Shown here one piece after another: positions 26,474 to 37,052 of a stretch of DNA of 64,000 nucleotides. The stretch spans positions 62,001 to 126,000 of the forward strand of contig NZ_MUKP01000010.1 in assembly GCF_002081715.1 (NCBI RefSeq), in the 5' to 3' direction. The notes below the pieces were generated by a model. The model did not search any database and was not told where the DNA came from. It saw nothing but the letters and a program-made list of their open reading frames with translations. The position numbers were made by a program, and so were the translations under genes. The stretch is from Nocardia donostiensis. GTDB taxonomy: Bacteria > Actinomycetota > Actinomycetes > Mycobacteriales > Mycobacteriaceae. How positions within the stretch are numbered: position 1 is the stretch's first letter; every line of letters starts with the position of its first letter.

Positions 26474-29400
26474 CTACACCGGCGGCAGGTAAGCCACCTG
26501 GACCATTTCCGGCTCAGCCCTGCTGCGGGAAACGAGGTTACCTCTCCCAGGAGGGAGTTTCGTTGCACGAATATCGCCGAGGAACTTGCCTTCGTCCTTG
26601 GGGGCACTCATGAGCAGCGCATCGACCGAAAGGTCCTTCATCCGGCCGAGCACCTTGTCGTACAGCGCACGCGCCGCTCCGCCAGAGCGACGGGCGACGA
26701 TCAGGTGCATACCGACATCACGTGCTTGCGGCAAGAATTCGAGTAGCGGCTCCAATGGGTTCTGACCCACCGCGACCATATCGTAGTCATCGACAATGAT
26801 GTAGATTTCCGGGCCGCTCCACCAACTGCGCTCACGCAACTGCTTCGGAGTGATATCCGAGCCGGGCATCCGCTTGGTCAGGTAGCCCGCAACCTCCTTG
26901 ATCATGGGGACCGATGTCTGCGATGAGGTCGAGTAACCGGCGAGCTGATCACCCTCGATGACGCCGAGCATCGTACGCCGGTAGTCGATGAGGATGACCC
27001 GCGCTTGGTCGGCGTTGGAATTCTCGACCAAACCCATGACGATATTGCGCAGCAGCGTCGTTTTACCGCACTCGACGTCGGCGAACGCCATCAAATGCGG
27101 TTGGGCATCGAAATCCAGCACGAGCGGCTGCAGTTCGGACTCGCCGATCCCGACTGCCACACGGGTCGGCCCGAGCTGGATCCCGTGCCCACGAACAGCT
27201 GCCAGCACCTGTTCGCGTGGTATTTCCAGCGGAAGCATACGCACCTGCGGTGCTCGCCTCCCAGCACCGTAGAGCTCATTGAGCTGCCGCTTCGCGGCAC
27301 CGACTCCCTCCGGGAGCGTATCCGGGTCGGAGTCGGAGTCCAGTCGAGGCAGCGCGACGAGCATATGCAGGCGATCGGGCGTCAACCCACGCCCCGGCCG
27401 TCCCAAGGGGACCAGCACCGCAGTACGCCGATCCATCTCGGACTCCGACGGGTCGCCCAGACGCAACTCCAGCCTGGTGCCGATGAGATCCTTGACAGCA
27501 GGACGGATTTCGGCCCAGCGATTAGCCGACAGCATCAGATGAATGCCGTAGGACAGGCCTTGGGAAGCCAGTGCGTTGAGCGCAGGCTCTAGCGCGTCGA
27601 ATTCGGCGCGAATGGTCGGCCACCCGTCTACGACGAGGAAAACATCGCCGAACAGATCCTCCGAGAGCGGGTCGGCGGACCGTTCGGCCTCGGACAGTTG
27701 ACCGAGGCGTGCCTTACGCCTGCGGAATTCGGTGATCGATTCGATACCGAGGTCGCGGAAACGTTCCTCGCGCTGATGCAGCAGTGTCGTCATCTCGGCG
27801 ATGGTGCGGCGCACCCGATCCACTTCCATGCGCCCCGCTACCGAACCCACATGCGGTAGATCGGCCAAGCCGGCCAGCGTGCCGCCGCCGAAGTCCAGAC
27901 AGTAGAACTGGACCTGCTCGGGTGTGTGGGTGGCCGCCGCGGCCATGATGACGGTACGCAGAGCCGTCGATTTGCCGGACTGCGGTCCGCCCACCACGGC
28001 CAGGTTTCCCTGGGCACCGGACAGGTCGATGATCAGTACGTCGCGGCGCTGCTCGTAGGGTTTGTCGATGACGCCGATCGGCATCCATAGCTGCCCATGA
28101 CGGTTCGTCGGGGACTTCCAGTCGGGATCAGGGAGCAACATATCCACCGACGGCGATTCGTCCAGCGGCGGTAGCCATACCTCATGTGCCGGCCGTCCGT
28201 GCCCGGTGAGCCTCCCGACGACCACCTGTAGCAGCGTCGCGGGCACACCTTCGGCCGGAGCCGTGGATGCGTCCGGCTCGGCAACGCCCGGCGGCGGCGG
28301 TAGCTCCAAACCGTTCGGGGCAGGCGGCAGTTCGGGCAGGCCACGGCTAGTGGCACCGGCACCGGCACCGGCACCGGCACCGGCACCGGGGGTACCCGCG
28401 GATACCGGGGCTGCCACCTCCCCCGCGCGGAAGACCAGTGGAGACTGGCCGCCGACGGTACGTCCGTCGATTCGCTGACTGCCGCGTGGAGAGACATACG
28501 GCCCGGAGACATACGCCGCGTTGAACCGCAGCGGGTCATCGGCATCGCTCTTCAGATACGCCGAACCGGGCACACTCGGCAGATGGTAGGCGTCGGTAAT
28601 GCCAAGCACCGCGCGCGATTCATTGGCCGAGAACGTACGCAAGCCGATGCGGTAGGACAGGTGGCTGTCCAGCCCACGCAGTTTGTTCTCCTCCAAGCGC
28701 TGGGAGGCGAGCAGCAGATGCACCCGCAGCGACCGGCCGAGTCGTCCGATCATCACGAATAGGTCGGCGAAATCGGGCTTCTGGGACAGCAGTTCGGAGA
28801 ACTCGTCGACCACGATGAACAGTGCGGGAAGCGGATCCAGCTGTGCGCCCGCAGCGCGTGCCTTCTCGTACTCGGTGACATTGGCGAAATTTCCCGCGGA
28901 GCGCAGCAGTTCCTGTCGGCGATTCAACTCACCCGCCAGCGCATCTCGCATCCGGTCGACCATCGAGAGTTCTTCCTCGAGGTTGGTGATGACCGCTGCC
29001 ACATGAGGCAACGAATCCAGACCGAGGAAGGTGGCGCCGCCCTTGAAATCGACGAGTACCAAATTCAACAGGTCGGGCGAATGCGATGTCACCAGCGAAA
29101 GCACCAGCGTCCGCAGGAATTCCGATTTGCCGGATCCGGTCGCGCCGATGCACAACCCGTGTGGTCCCATACCGTTCTCGGCGGACTCCTTGATGTCCAG
29201 CTCGACCGGTGTGCCGTCCGGCGTTACCCCGATCGGTACGCGCAGCCGCTCACGGTCGCTGCGGGGACGCCAGACAACAGCGGGATCGATCTGTGCCGCA
29301 TCGGGCACCTTCAGTAGCGACATCAGGCCCGTGACAGTGCGGGTTTCGTCGCCGAGGCTGACGATCTGAGCCGCTGTCGCGACCCGATAGCGTGCCAGCT

Positions 29401-30595
29401 TCCTGGCCAGGGCTGTCGCCTCCGCGGTGGTAACCGTATCCGCGGTGGCGAACTCCTCGGTGCCCGCCGCCGATTTTGCCGCGACCATTCCGCCCTTGAC
29501 CACCAGTTGCAGTCCGCGGCGGACTGCCAGCCCGGTTTGTGGTGCGGTCAGGTCGAGGACGGTGACCGAGTCGAGCCCCGCGTCGCTGACGATGCGCTCG
29601 GTGCCGCTGACGTACCCGTCATCGATTACTACCAGCAGGTGCACCCGGCCCGCGGTCGGTTGCGCATTGCGCATGAAGCGACCACGTTCCAGTAGCTCGG
29701 CGGCCATGGCGGTTTCGAGTTCGGCCAGCGATTGGTACATCATCCGCCGAGACCCCAGCCCGTCCCGGTCGACCGGGTGCTGCAGATGCGGCAGCCATTT
29801 CGCCCATTCCCATGTCGCATCGTCCGGGTCGGCGCAGATGATGGCGACCGCGGTGTGGTCCGGCCCGTGCAACGTGGTGAATTCCATCAACATCGTCCGG
29901 ACCAGAGTCCTGGCCTCGGCAGCGTCGCCTTCGATGTTGATCGCGGGAAAAGCGCGCAGCGAGATCGCGGTAGGCAGGTTGTGTACTACCGAATGGGTAC
30001 GGACGAACCGACGCAGCGCCACCGTGGACACCGGCTCCAGGTCTTCCAGTGGACCGGTTTCGGGCCGAGCCAGCTTGGTCGCCAGGCGATGACTACCGAC
30101 TCCGACCCGCACATGCCCGAAATCCGGGTCGTTCGGTCGCCGTTCCCACATCCGCCGGGTGCCTACGAGCGATTGCAGGTCGGCGGGCTCGGGATGACTC
30201 CACGTCAGCGCTTCCAGCTGGGAACGACCGGTTTTGCCGACGTCTTTACGCACCTGGTGCAGGTAACGGAAGTAGTCCTTGCGCTCCTCGTTGAGTTCGG
30301 CGGCCATCTTCGTGCCACCACCGCCCCGGTAGCCCGCCATCATGCCGACCATCGACATGATCATCATCATCGGGAACATCATCATGAACGGGTTGGTCAG
30401 CAGGCTCCGGCCCATCACGACCATCATCGCGATCATGCCGACCACGGCGAAGACCATCACGACGGGCATCAGCTTCATGAGCAGCCCGGTGGGTACAGCT
30501 CGAGGAATCTCCGGCGGCGCACTGAGCGCCACCTCACCGCCGGGTGCACGGGGCGGCGCAATCCGCGGACGACGCACAAATCCTTCGGTAGCCAT
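26474..30595 (-). CDS. eccC: ESX secretion ATPase EccC (second ESX locus)
   Basis: This 1373-residue fused EccCa+EccCb motor has two N-terminal transmembrane helices and three ATPase modules. The P-loops are GATGSGKS near residue 483, GGPQSGKST near 868 and ADVECGKTT near 1171. The third P-loop lacks its first glycine. It parallels eccC4 but has an extra linker near residues 700-760, rich in Pro, Gly and Ala and partly encoded by a hexanucleotide repeat. The ATG lies three bases after the mycP stop, so eccD-mycP-eccC form one operon. In five-ESX mycobacteria most PE/PPE-type systems other than ESX-3 and ESX-5 split EccC in two; here it is fused. Confidence 0.96.
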   Translation of the reverse strand: MATEGFVRRPRIAPPRAPGGEVALSAPPEIPRAVPTGLLMKLMPVVMVFAVVGMIAMMVVMGRSLLTNPFMMMFPMMMIMSMVGMMAGYRGGGGTKMAAELNEERKDYFRYLHQVRKDVGKTGRSQLEALTWSHPEPADLQSLVGTRRMWERRPNDPDFGHVRVGVGSHRLATKLARPETGPLEDLEPVSTVALRRFVRTHSVVHNLPTAISLRAFPAINIEGDAAEARTLVRTMLMEFTTLHGPDHTAVAIICADPDDATWEWAKWLPHLQHPVDRDGLGSRRMMYQSLAELETAMAAELLERGRFMRNAQPTAGRVHLLVVIDDGYVSGTERIVSDAGLDSVTVLDLTAPQTGLAVRRGLQLVVKGGMVAAKSAAGTEEFATADTVTTAEATALARKLARYRVATAAQIVSLGDETRTVTGLMSLLKVPDAAQIDPAVVWRPRSDRERLRVPIGVTPDGTPVELDIKESAENGMGPHGLCIGATGSGKSEFLRTLVLSLVTSHSPDLLNLVLVDFKGGATFLGLDSLPHVAAVITNLEEELSMVDRMRDALAGELNRRQELLRSAGNFANVTEYEKARAAGAQLDPLPALFIVVDEFSELLSQKPDFADLFVMIGRLGRSLRVHLLLASQRLEENKLRGLDSHLSYRIGLRTFSANESRAVLGITDAYHLPSVPGSAYLKSDADDPLRFNAAYVSGPYVSPRGSQRIDGRTVGGQSPLVFRAGEVAAPVSAGTPGAGAGAGAGAGATSRGLPELPPAPNGLELPPPPGVAEPDASTAPAEGVPATLLQVVVGRLTGHGRPAHEVWLPPLDESPSVDMLLPDPDWKSPTNRHGQLWMPIGVIDKPYEQRRDVLIIDLSGAQGNLAVVGGPQSGKSTALRTVIMAAAATHTPEQVQFYCLDFGGGTLAGLADLPHVGSVAGRMEVDRVRRTIAEMTTLLHQREERFRDLGIESITEFRRRKARLGQLSEAERSADPLSEDLFGDVFLVVDGWPTIRAEFDALEPALNALASQGLSYGIHLMLSANRWAEIRPAVKDLIGTRLELRLGDPSESEMDRRTAVLVPLGRPGRGLTPDRLHMLVALPRLDSDSDPDTLPEGVGAAKRQLNELYGAGRRAPQVRMLPLEIPREQVLAAVRGHGIQLGPTRVAVGIGESELQPLVLDFDAQPHLMAFADVECGKTTLLRNIVMGLVENSNADQARVILIDYRRTMLGVIEGDQLAGYSTSSQTSVPMIKEVAGYLTKRMPGSDITPKQLRERSWWSGPEIYIIVDDYDMVAVGQNPLEPLLEFLPQARDVGMHLIVARRSGGAARALYDKVLGRMKDLSVDALLMSAPKDEGKFLGDIRATKLPPGRGNLVSRSRAEPEMVQVAYLPPV
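28352..28389. repeat. GGCACC hexanucleotide repeat inside eccC
   Basis: About six tandem copies of GGCACC encode an Ala-Gly repeat in the EccC linker. Because the unit is six bases, copy changes would keep the frame and alter only linker length. Confidence 0.85.
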
Positions 30596-30598
30596 GCC

Positions 30599-32029
30599 CT
30601 ACAATCCTTCTCCGGCTTCGGTAGCCTCCGCTGGGTCGACACTGCCGCGTTGGGTGCGGAACGGAATGGACAACGCGTATCCGATGCCGAGTAGCGCGAG
30701 CAAGACGATCGTCCCGATAGTGGCCACTCTGCGCGGGGCAGGATCGATGTACGGTGTGGGCGCAGGTGCAGGCAGGGCACGGGGCACGTCGGCGCCCTCT
30801 CCGATCGGCTGTGGGGGTAGCTGTGCGGTGAGGGCCGCAAGTGGGTCGACCAAACCGGCACCGACTCGGTCGTTTCGGCCGGTCCCCGGTTGCATCGCCG
30901 TCCGCGTTATCCGGTCGATCACCTGCTGGGCCGACAGCTCGGGAAATCGGGCTCGGACCAGCGCGGCAAGGCCGGAAACGAAAGCACTGGAAAAACTCGT
31001 CCCGTCAATGGTTCCGATACCTTCACGGGTCTGGACGGAATCAACCAGACCGGTGCCGCCGGGTTTACTGTCCAGCGAGACGATGCCGCGGCCCGGGGCT
31101 GCGACCCCCAACCATGGGCCGTGGATAGAGAATTCCGACGGCTTTCCATCGGCTTCCACCGAGGCCACCGAAAGCACGTAGGGGCTGAACCGAGCTGGGC
31201 TCACCACGGTCCGGACCGCACCCCATCCCACCCCGCTGTTCTGCTCGCCGCAGCTGCCACCCTGCTGAAGGTTACCGGCGGCGGCTACCACGACCACATT
31301 TCGATCGTAAGCGTATTTCACCGCGGCACCGAGCGCCGCGTCCGCGGTATCCGAACCCGCAGGCGCACAGGCGACTTCGGATATGTTGATCACGGTTGCC
31401 CCCAGGTTGACCGCACGGATGACCGAGGCGGCCAGGGTGAGCACATTCCCGTATCCGGCTGAGGCGATTCGCCCTGGCTCGTCGTTGCTCGCTCGTTCCT
31501 TCGCCTCGAAGGCGAGACTGAGCTGCCGGATGGCGATGATCTGGGCGTCCGGCGCGACACCTGCGAACCCATCGTCCGGGCTCGGCTGCGCAGCGATCAC
31601 ACCCGCGACCAACGTGCCGTGTCCGTCGCAGTCGGAGGTGCCGTCCGAATTCGATACGAAATCTCCGCCCGGCACCAGCGTGGGCAGCCGTGGATGCCGG
31701 TTCACGCCCGTGTCGATCACCGCGACCTTCTGGCCGGCACCGCGACTGAACTGCCATGCGGCAGGAAGGTCGAGAAGCCGTTGCGGCAGTGGCGGATCCT
31801 TCGGCGGGGCGCCACTGAGTATCGGCTCGGCGCATACCGATCTCTGCTCGGTCGCCTCGGGCGGCCCGCTCTTGGCTTCAGCGGCTATCGCTGCCCCGAG
31901 AGCCGCTTCGTCGATTGCGGGGGGCCCGGATGCGGAAGCGGGGGCAGGCAATCCGATCGCGCTGAGACCGAACACCAGCACCGCAGCGCCCAGCCGTAAC
32001 GGAATGTTCATGAAACCTGCCCTGATCAC
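30599..32029 (-). CDS. mycP: mycosin protease MycP (second ESX locus)
   Basis: The 476-residue membrane-anchored subtilase has a signal peptide (LGAAVLVFGLSAIGLPAPAS), then catalytic Asp in AVIDTGVN, His in DGHGTLVAGV and Ser in GTSFSSAFVSG. A Pro-rich stretch and a transmembrane helix (IGTIVLLALLGIGYALSIPF) close it. I use the GTG at 32029, which overlaps the eccD stop as GTGA and has AAGGA upstream; an ATG at 32011 is the alternative. It stabilises ESX membrane complexes in the family. Confidence 0.95.
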   Translation of the reverse strand: MIRAGFMNIPLRLGAAVLVFGLSAIGLPAPASASGPPAIDEAALGAAIAAEAKSGPPEATEQRSVCAEPILSGAPPKDPPLPQRLLDLPAAWQFSRGAGQKVAVIDTGVNRHPRLPTLVPGGDFVSNSDGTSDCDGHGTLVAGVIAAQPSPDDGFAGVAPDAQIIAIRQLSLAFEAKERASNDEPGRIASAGYGNVLTLAASVIRAVNLGATVINISEVACAPAGSDTADAALGAAVKYAYDRNVVVVAAAGNLQQGGSCGEQNSGVGWGAVRTVVSPARFSPYVLSVASVEADGKPSEFSIHGPWLGVAAPGRGIVSLDSKPGGTGLVDSVQTREGIGTIDGTSFSSAFVSGLAALVRARFPELSAQQVIDRITRTAMQPGTGRNDRVGAGLVDPLAALTAQLPPQPIGEGADVPRALPAPAPTPYIDPAPRRVATIGTIVLLALLGIGYALSIPFRTQRGSVDPAEATEAGEGL

Positions 32030-33498
32030 AGGTTCCTTGCCGCCGAGTAGATATCCATGATCCACAACACCAGCGGAATGACGGTGACGATCAGGAGGTA
32101 TTCGATGATCTCGCCCGTCCTGCGCATCACCGGCGACATTTCGGTGTGCGGCGCAATCACACCGAAGCCCAGCGCCACCACCGTCATACCGAGTACTATC
32201 CCGGCGATCGGCACCAGGTCGGCCGGTTGGCCGAGAGCCAACCCGATCAGCACCGCGAGCAGGGTTGCCGCGCCACCACCGATCAGCACACATGCCTGGA
32301 CCAGATCCGCGAACGAACGCCCGCGCAGGCACAGAATGACACCGACGACCACCGCGAGCGCGATGCCCTGCCAACGCGCCGACCCCATCGGGTCGGCCGC
32401 GAGGACTGCGCCGAAGCCTGCCGCGAGGACGCAACCGAGTAACAGGCCGGTTTGGTATCGGTTTGCCGCGTTCGCCCGTAATTCCAGACCCGCCGCAGAC
32501 GGTAGTGCGGTCGCGCCGATCGCGCCGATGTCTTCGATAGTCGGCCGCGGCTCGTGGTCGGCGGGGTCGATGGCGGCACCAGCGGTAGGCACCGGCGGTA
32601 TCGGCAGCCGCGCGGCCGCCACCGCGATCCGCGGCGCCAGGGTGATGACGATCAACGCGACGACGAGAATTCCCGCGGCGATCTTCGGCACCTCGATGCC
32701 CCACACCATGCGCACAAAAGCCGCGATCCCCCCGAGCGATACCGTGGTGATGGTCGCGGCACACAGCATGGCGCCGACACCGGTGACACTGTAGGCAACC
32801 GCAGCGACGACCAACGCCGCGGCGCAGGCGAACAGCAGGTGTGGGGTGCCCGGATCTCCTGGCACGAACAACATCGCAGCCGCGAAAAACAGCAGTACCG
32901 TATACAGCGACAACATGACCGAGACAAGTACGGCGGCATATCTCCGGACCGCGATCACGGCTGTGGCCAAGGCCGCGATACCGGCACCCAGCGGGATGAA
33001 GCCCAGGTACACTCCCGCACCGTCCTGCTTCGCCGCCGTGAGTAGTCCGATAGCCGCGAGCACCCCGACGAGTGCTGTGATCAGGCCCGTCCAGCGCGCC
33101 GCGGCCGGTGACCAACCGCGGAACGATTCCGTCGTCAGCTTGGAGACGGCGTCGATGACGTCATCGAACAGTGCGGGCGATTCCTTTGCTGTCACCGAAC
33201 GAAGCACGAGCAGCTCGCCGTCGAATACCTCGGCATCGATCAAGGTTTGGTTCGGCGGTATCGGATCGCGACCGATACGGGCAAGCGACCAATGCGCCAT
33301 GCGCGGTGGTGCGCCACCATCGTGTTCGGTGAGGTCCGGAGTACGGGATTCGATGAGATCGACCACATCTGTAATGAACGTGGCGATCGGTATCGTTGCA
33401 GGCAACCCCAAATCCACCTGGGTGTTGCCGCCGATTATCGAGACTCGACACAGATCCGGATCAGCCGCCTCCATGCCGCTGGTCGACGACTCGCTCAC
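32026..33498 (-). CDS. eccD: ESX integral membrane protein EccD (second ESX locus)
   Basis: The 490-residue pore protein has an N-terminal ubiquitin-like domain (CRVSIIGGNTQVDLGLPATI) and about 11 transmembrane helices ending LLIVTVIPLVLWIMDIYSA. It heads the eccD-mycP-eccC operon and is divergent from eccA across a 119-base gap. Confidence 0.95.
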   Translation of the reverse strand: MSESSTSGMEAADPDLCRVSIIGGNTQVDLGLPATIPIATFITDVVDLIESRTPDLTEHDGGAPPRMAHWSLARIGRDPIPPNQTLIDAEVFDGELLVLRSVTAKESPALFDDVIDAVSKLTTESFRGWSPAAARWTGLITALVGVLAAIGLLTAAKQDGAGVYLGFIPLGAGIAALATAVIAVRRYAAVLVSVMLSLYTVLLFFAAAMLFVPGDPGTPHLLFACAAALVVAAVAYSVTGVGAMLCAATITTVSLGGIAAFVRMVWGIEVPKIAAGILVVALIVITLAPRIAVAAARLPIPPVPTAGAAIDPADHEPRPTIEDIGAIGATALPSAAGLELRANAANRYQTGLLLGCVLAAGFGAVLAADPMGSARWQGIALAVVVGVILCLRGRSFADLVQACVLIGGGAATLLAVLIGLALGQPADLVPIAGIVLGMTVVALGFGVIAPHTEMSPVMRRTGEIIEYLLIVTVIPLVLWIMDIYSAARNL

Positions 33499-33617
33499 GA
33501 GCTCTCTGACTCCCTAGGTTCATGCTGTCGAGCTGGTAACGCCATCAATCTATACCCAACGCACCCGGTATGCTAAGCGAGAACTGGCAATTTCCGTAGG
33601 CTTTGGGGGCTACCCGC

Positions 33618-35435
33618 ATGACCGGCAACCGCCAAGCACAACGCGCCTTCGATGCCGGCGTGTTGTCATTGGGTCTCTCCGTCGACGGACAGGAATCCGT
33701 CCGAGACCTCGAATACGCCAAGTTGGCGTTCACCCGGGCAACCGAGTGGGACCCCGATATGTGCGACGCTTGGCTCGGCCGGGCCACGGCGGGCGAGGTG
33801 ACCCGCGAAGTCCTGTTCAATTTGCACCGGACGAGCTCCACTTCCCTGCTCCGGGAACAGCGGCGCCTCGGACTACGCCCCCGCGAGCTGGGAGGGCGAT
33901 TCGTAGTCGATCAGTACATCGATTACCCGCTGGCGAGCTATACCGAGATCTGGCTGGCCCAGGCTTCCTTACTGATCTCCGAGGGCGCCTACGACGAGGC
34001 CGAGCGTGTACTCGACGAATTGGCCGACCATCGGAAATCCCAGCTCTCCCATCCCGAACGCGATATCGATGACCGCATCTGCGCCTATGTTCGCGCGACG
34101 ATGCATTACCGAACCCAACGCTGGTCCGATGTGATGACGGTGCTGGCTGGCTCGGCGGAATGGGACGATCCGTTCATGGCCGCGGCCGCACACGTGATGG
34201 TCGGTACCGCATGTGCCCAGCTCGGTCTGTTCGGTGAGGCGATCCGCCGCATGGAACAGGCCGAACAGGGGCCCATCCCCTCGGCCGCTCTCACCGCCCG
34301 GTTCTGCCGGGGCCTGTGTCTGCGCGAAACCGGCAACGAGACCGAAGCGCAAGCGATCTTCGAGAAGGTGTATTCGGAAGCGCCGGATTTCGAGGCCAAC
34401 ACCAAGGCCATGCGGGACCGCAAGTATCGCCTCACCATCACCACCCAGGAGCAGATAGACGCACGCACCGACCGTTGGGACCCGGCGTCGGCGCCCTCGA
34501 CCGAGCAGCTCGACCGTGAGGAACGCGACGACAAGGCCAAGCTGGTTCTCGCGGCCGCGCGGGCCGAACTCGACGCCCAGATCGGGCTGGCGGCGGTCAA
34601 GACGCAGGTGGCCAAGCTACAGGCCACCGCTCAACTGGCGAAGATCCGTGCCACCAAGGGCATGGCCAGCGTGCCGCGCGGTCAGCATCTGGCCTTCACC
34701 GGGCCACCCGGCACCGGCAAGACCACGGTCGCCCGGGTCGTCGCCAAGATCTACTGCGGATTGGGCCTGTTGAAGACGGACTCGCTGGTCGAGGCCAAGC
34801 GCGCCGACTTCGTCGGTCAGCACCTGGGCAGTACCGCGATCAAGACGTCCAAACTGATCGACAGCGCCATGGACGGCGTGCTGTTCATCGATGAGGCCTA
34901 CACCCTGATCCAGACGGGCCTGCAGGGTGGTGACGCGTTCGGGCGTGAAGCAGTGGATACCCTGCTCGCTCGGATGGAGGACGACCGCGACCGGCTTGTG
35001 GTCATCATCGCCGGGTACGACGGCGAGATCGATCGGCTACTCGCCGCCAACGACGGTCTCGCCTCCCGATTCGCCAAGCGGATCAAATTCGATTCCTACA
35101 CCCCCGACGAACTGGGCGCGATCGGGCAGTTCATGGCGCGCAAACGAGATTCCGAACTCGCCGACGACGCATTGGCCCTGCTCACCCAGGCCTGCGCAGA
35201 ACTCTACAACCAGGAAAGTGCCGACCAGACCGGCCAAGCACGGCGCGGGATCGATATAGCAGGGAACGGGCGTTTCATCCGCAACGTCATCGAGACAGCC
35301 GAGGAAGAACGTGAGTTCCGACTTGCCAACGATGAGAACGTGGACCTGAACAATATCGACGAAGCCATGCTCATGCGTATCGAAGCCGATGACATGCGCA
35401 ACGCCCTGTCCAGCGTTCTGTCGACCTTGCGTTGA
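33618..35435 (+). CDS. eccA: ESX AAA+ ATPase EccA
   Basis: EccA is a cytosolic CbxX/CfxQ-type AAA+ ATPase thought to recycle EspG from PE/PPE substrates. The 605-residue product has an N-terminal TPR-like helical half (residues 1-290) and a C-terminal ATPase with GPPGTGKTTVAR at residue 362 and VLFIDEAY as Walker B. ESX-4 has no EccA, so this marks the second locus as a PE/PPE-handling system. The ATG at 33618 is preferred over a TTG five codons upstream. It is convergent with eccB. Confidence 0.95.
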   Translation: MTGNRQAQRAFDAGVLSLGLSVDGQESVRDLEYAKLAFTRATEWDPDMCDAWLGRATAGEVTREVLFNLHRTSSTSLLREQRRLGLRPRELGGRFVVDQYIDYPLASYTEIWLAQASLLISEGAYDEAERVLDELADHRKSQLSHPERDIDDRICAYVRATMHYRTQRWSDVMTVLAGSAEWDDPFMAAAAHVMVGTACAQLGLFGEAIRRMEQAEQGPIPSAALTARFCRGLCLRETGNETEAQAIFEKVYSEAPDFEANTKAMRDRKYRLTITTQEQIDARTDRWDPASAPSTEQLDREERDDKAKLVLAAARAELDAQIGLAAVKTQVAKLQATAQLAKIRATKGMASVPRGQHLAFTGPPGTGKTTVARVVAKIYCGLGLLKTDSLVEAKRADFVGQHLGSTAIKTSKLIDSAMDGVLFIDEAYTLIQTGLQGGDAFGREAVDTLLARMEDDRDRLVVIIAGYDGEIDRLLAANDGLASRFAKRIKFDSYTPDELGAIGQFMARKRDSELADDALALLTQACAELYNQESADQTGQARRGIDIAGNGRFIRNVIETAEEEREFRLANDENVDLNNIDEAMLMRIEADDMRNALSSVLSTLR

Positions 35436-35477
35436 GCCCGGCGGGCGGATCTCGCTGTCGCGGCAGTTCGGTGGTGG

Positions 35478-36926
35478 TCAGCTCCCCATTGGAAGCGTGT
35501 CGTGACGCACCCTGGCGTCCAGCACCGACAGCGTCGGTCCCGGAACGAGCTGACCGACGATCGGCCAGGGGGCAAGTCGCGGCTTCTCCTCCAACCCCAG
35601 TATCGCCGCGGTTTCCGTGTCAGGAACCCCGTAACGAACACCGTTGTCGCCCACATAGAACAGGCTTCCGCGGCGTGGGCTGTCCGGGTCCATAGCAGTG
35701 GTCTGGACATACTCGCCAGTGCTCGGCGGGATGTAGGCGGCATCGAGGCGGTCACCGCCGCCGTCCGCTGTCGCGAGTTCGACCGGCACCGTCGAGGTCG
35801 GCAGCGGCAGCTCACGCCCCGCCAGGATCGACACGGTAGGCGCGGGTCCTTCGGTCTCCGCGGCCCAGGAGATACATCCAACCGGAGCATCCTCCGCAGC
35901 GGTGACTGTCGGGGTTTCCCAGGGGAAATGCTCGACCGCAAGCGAATCGCGCACCGGGACATCGATGAGCCGGTCCGGCGGGACCGTGGTGATCTCACTC
36001 ATGCCCTGCGAATTAGCGCTGCGGATCACCTCGGCAGCAAACGGCGATACCCGCTGCACGCCCTCGCGTAGCACCACGTACAGCTCCTCGGAGCTCACAC
36101 CGCGCACTCGAACGACGCCACCGACCGGAATATCGGACAGCCGGCCCGGCCCGGGTTCGCCGACGTGTTCGATACGCGGCGGCGACAACGCGGGCACCTG
36201 TGTTGCGGCATTCAACAGTCCGGCGCTGATCGGTCTGGGCTGCGCGTTGTGCAATCCGAGTGACTTGGCCATCACCGAATCCTTGGGATCCACCTCCGCG
36301 CGTTTACCGTCGAACAGCAGAAACGTCTTGTCTTCCCGCGTCACCAGCAGCGCTTCCGCGGAATGTATCGGCCTGGCCGCGCCCTCCTCGTCGCCCAGCC
36401 TGCCTGCGATCACCGTGGAAGTTGCCCCCGCCGAACCGATCACGCTGCCCGCGGTCGACAACTCGACGGTATCGCACAATGTCCAGATCGAGCGGGCGCC
36501 CGCCGAGGATCCGGGAAGTGCGGCAGGCGCGCCGGGGATACCGACCAGCGGCCCGCGCGCCAGATCACCGAGCTTGGATTCTTTCACCGATGTCGGGGAC
36601 TCAGCGCTCTGGGTGACCAACCGGGCCGATGCCAGGTTCAGCACAGGATAGAGGGTGCTATCGATAACGGCGTACAGCGCGCCGCTCTCCTTGGCCATCA
36701 CGATCTTCGAGTCGCCGACGGCGCCCTGCGGCCGCAGGAAGGCCATGATCGCCGCGCCGGCTACGACCAAGATACCCAGCACCGCACCGACGAGCAGCGA
36801 CCGGGACTGCGATCGCATCGGGTCGTGCAGCATCCGCACATCACGACGAACCAGCGCGTGCTCATAGCGACGCAGCAGAAACCGGTACCCGTTGACCTGG
36901 GCACGTGTTGTCAACTGGGCCGGCAC
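35478..36926 (-). CDS. eccB: ESX membrane protein EccB (second ESX locus)
   Basis: The 482-residue single-pass protein has the EccB signature (RAQVNGYRFLLRRYEHALVR, HDPMRSQSRS), one transmembrane helix near residue 55 and a large periplasmic domain with YVGDNGVRYGV. Start is the GTG at 36926, preceded by GGAGG; a longer frame with a His-rich start is rejected. It is divergent from eccE. Confidence 0.94.
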   Translation of the reverse strand: MPAQLTTRAQVNGYRFLLRRYEHALVRRDVRMLHDPMRSQSRSLLVGAVLGILVVAGAAIMAFLRPQGAVGDSKIVMAKESGALYAVIDSTLYPVLNLASARLVTQSAESPTSVKESKLGDLARGPLVGIPGAPAALPGSSAGARSIWTLCDTVELSTAGSVIGSAGATSTVIAGRLGDEEGAARPIHSAEALLVTREDKTFLLFDGKRAEVDPKDSVMAKSLGLHNAQPRPISAGLLNAATQVPALSPPRIEHVGEPGPGRLSDIPVGGVVRVRGVSSEELYVVLREGVQRVSPFAAEVIRSANSQGMSEITTVPPDRLIDVPVRDSLAVEHFPWETPTVTAAEDAPVGCISWAAETEGPAPTVSILAGRELPLPTSTVPVELATADGGGDRLDAAYIPPSTGEYVQTTAMDPDSPRRGSLFYVGDNGVRYGVPDTETAAILGLEEKPRLAPWPIVGQLVPGPTLSVLDARVRHDTLPMGS

Positions 36927-37052
36927 GTAACCTCCGAACGAAACACATGATGAATCGAGATGGTGCCGGTGCACGCGCTCGTTCTTCGAGAGCGCCACCA
37001 ACTCAGGGGACTACAGTAGCGAAGCCAGGGAAGTTCAGTCCATGATGAGGCC

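Noticed and set aside
28352..28389. GGCACC repeats as a CRISPR-like array
   Set aside because: Units are six bases with no spacers and are part of the eccC coding frame.
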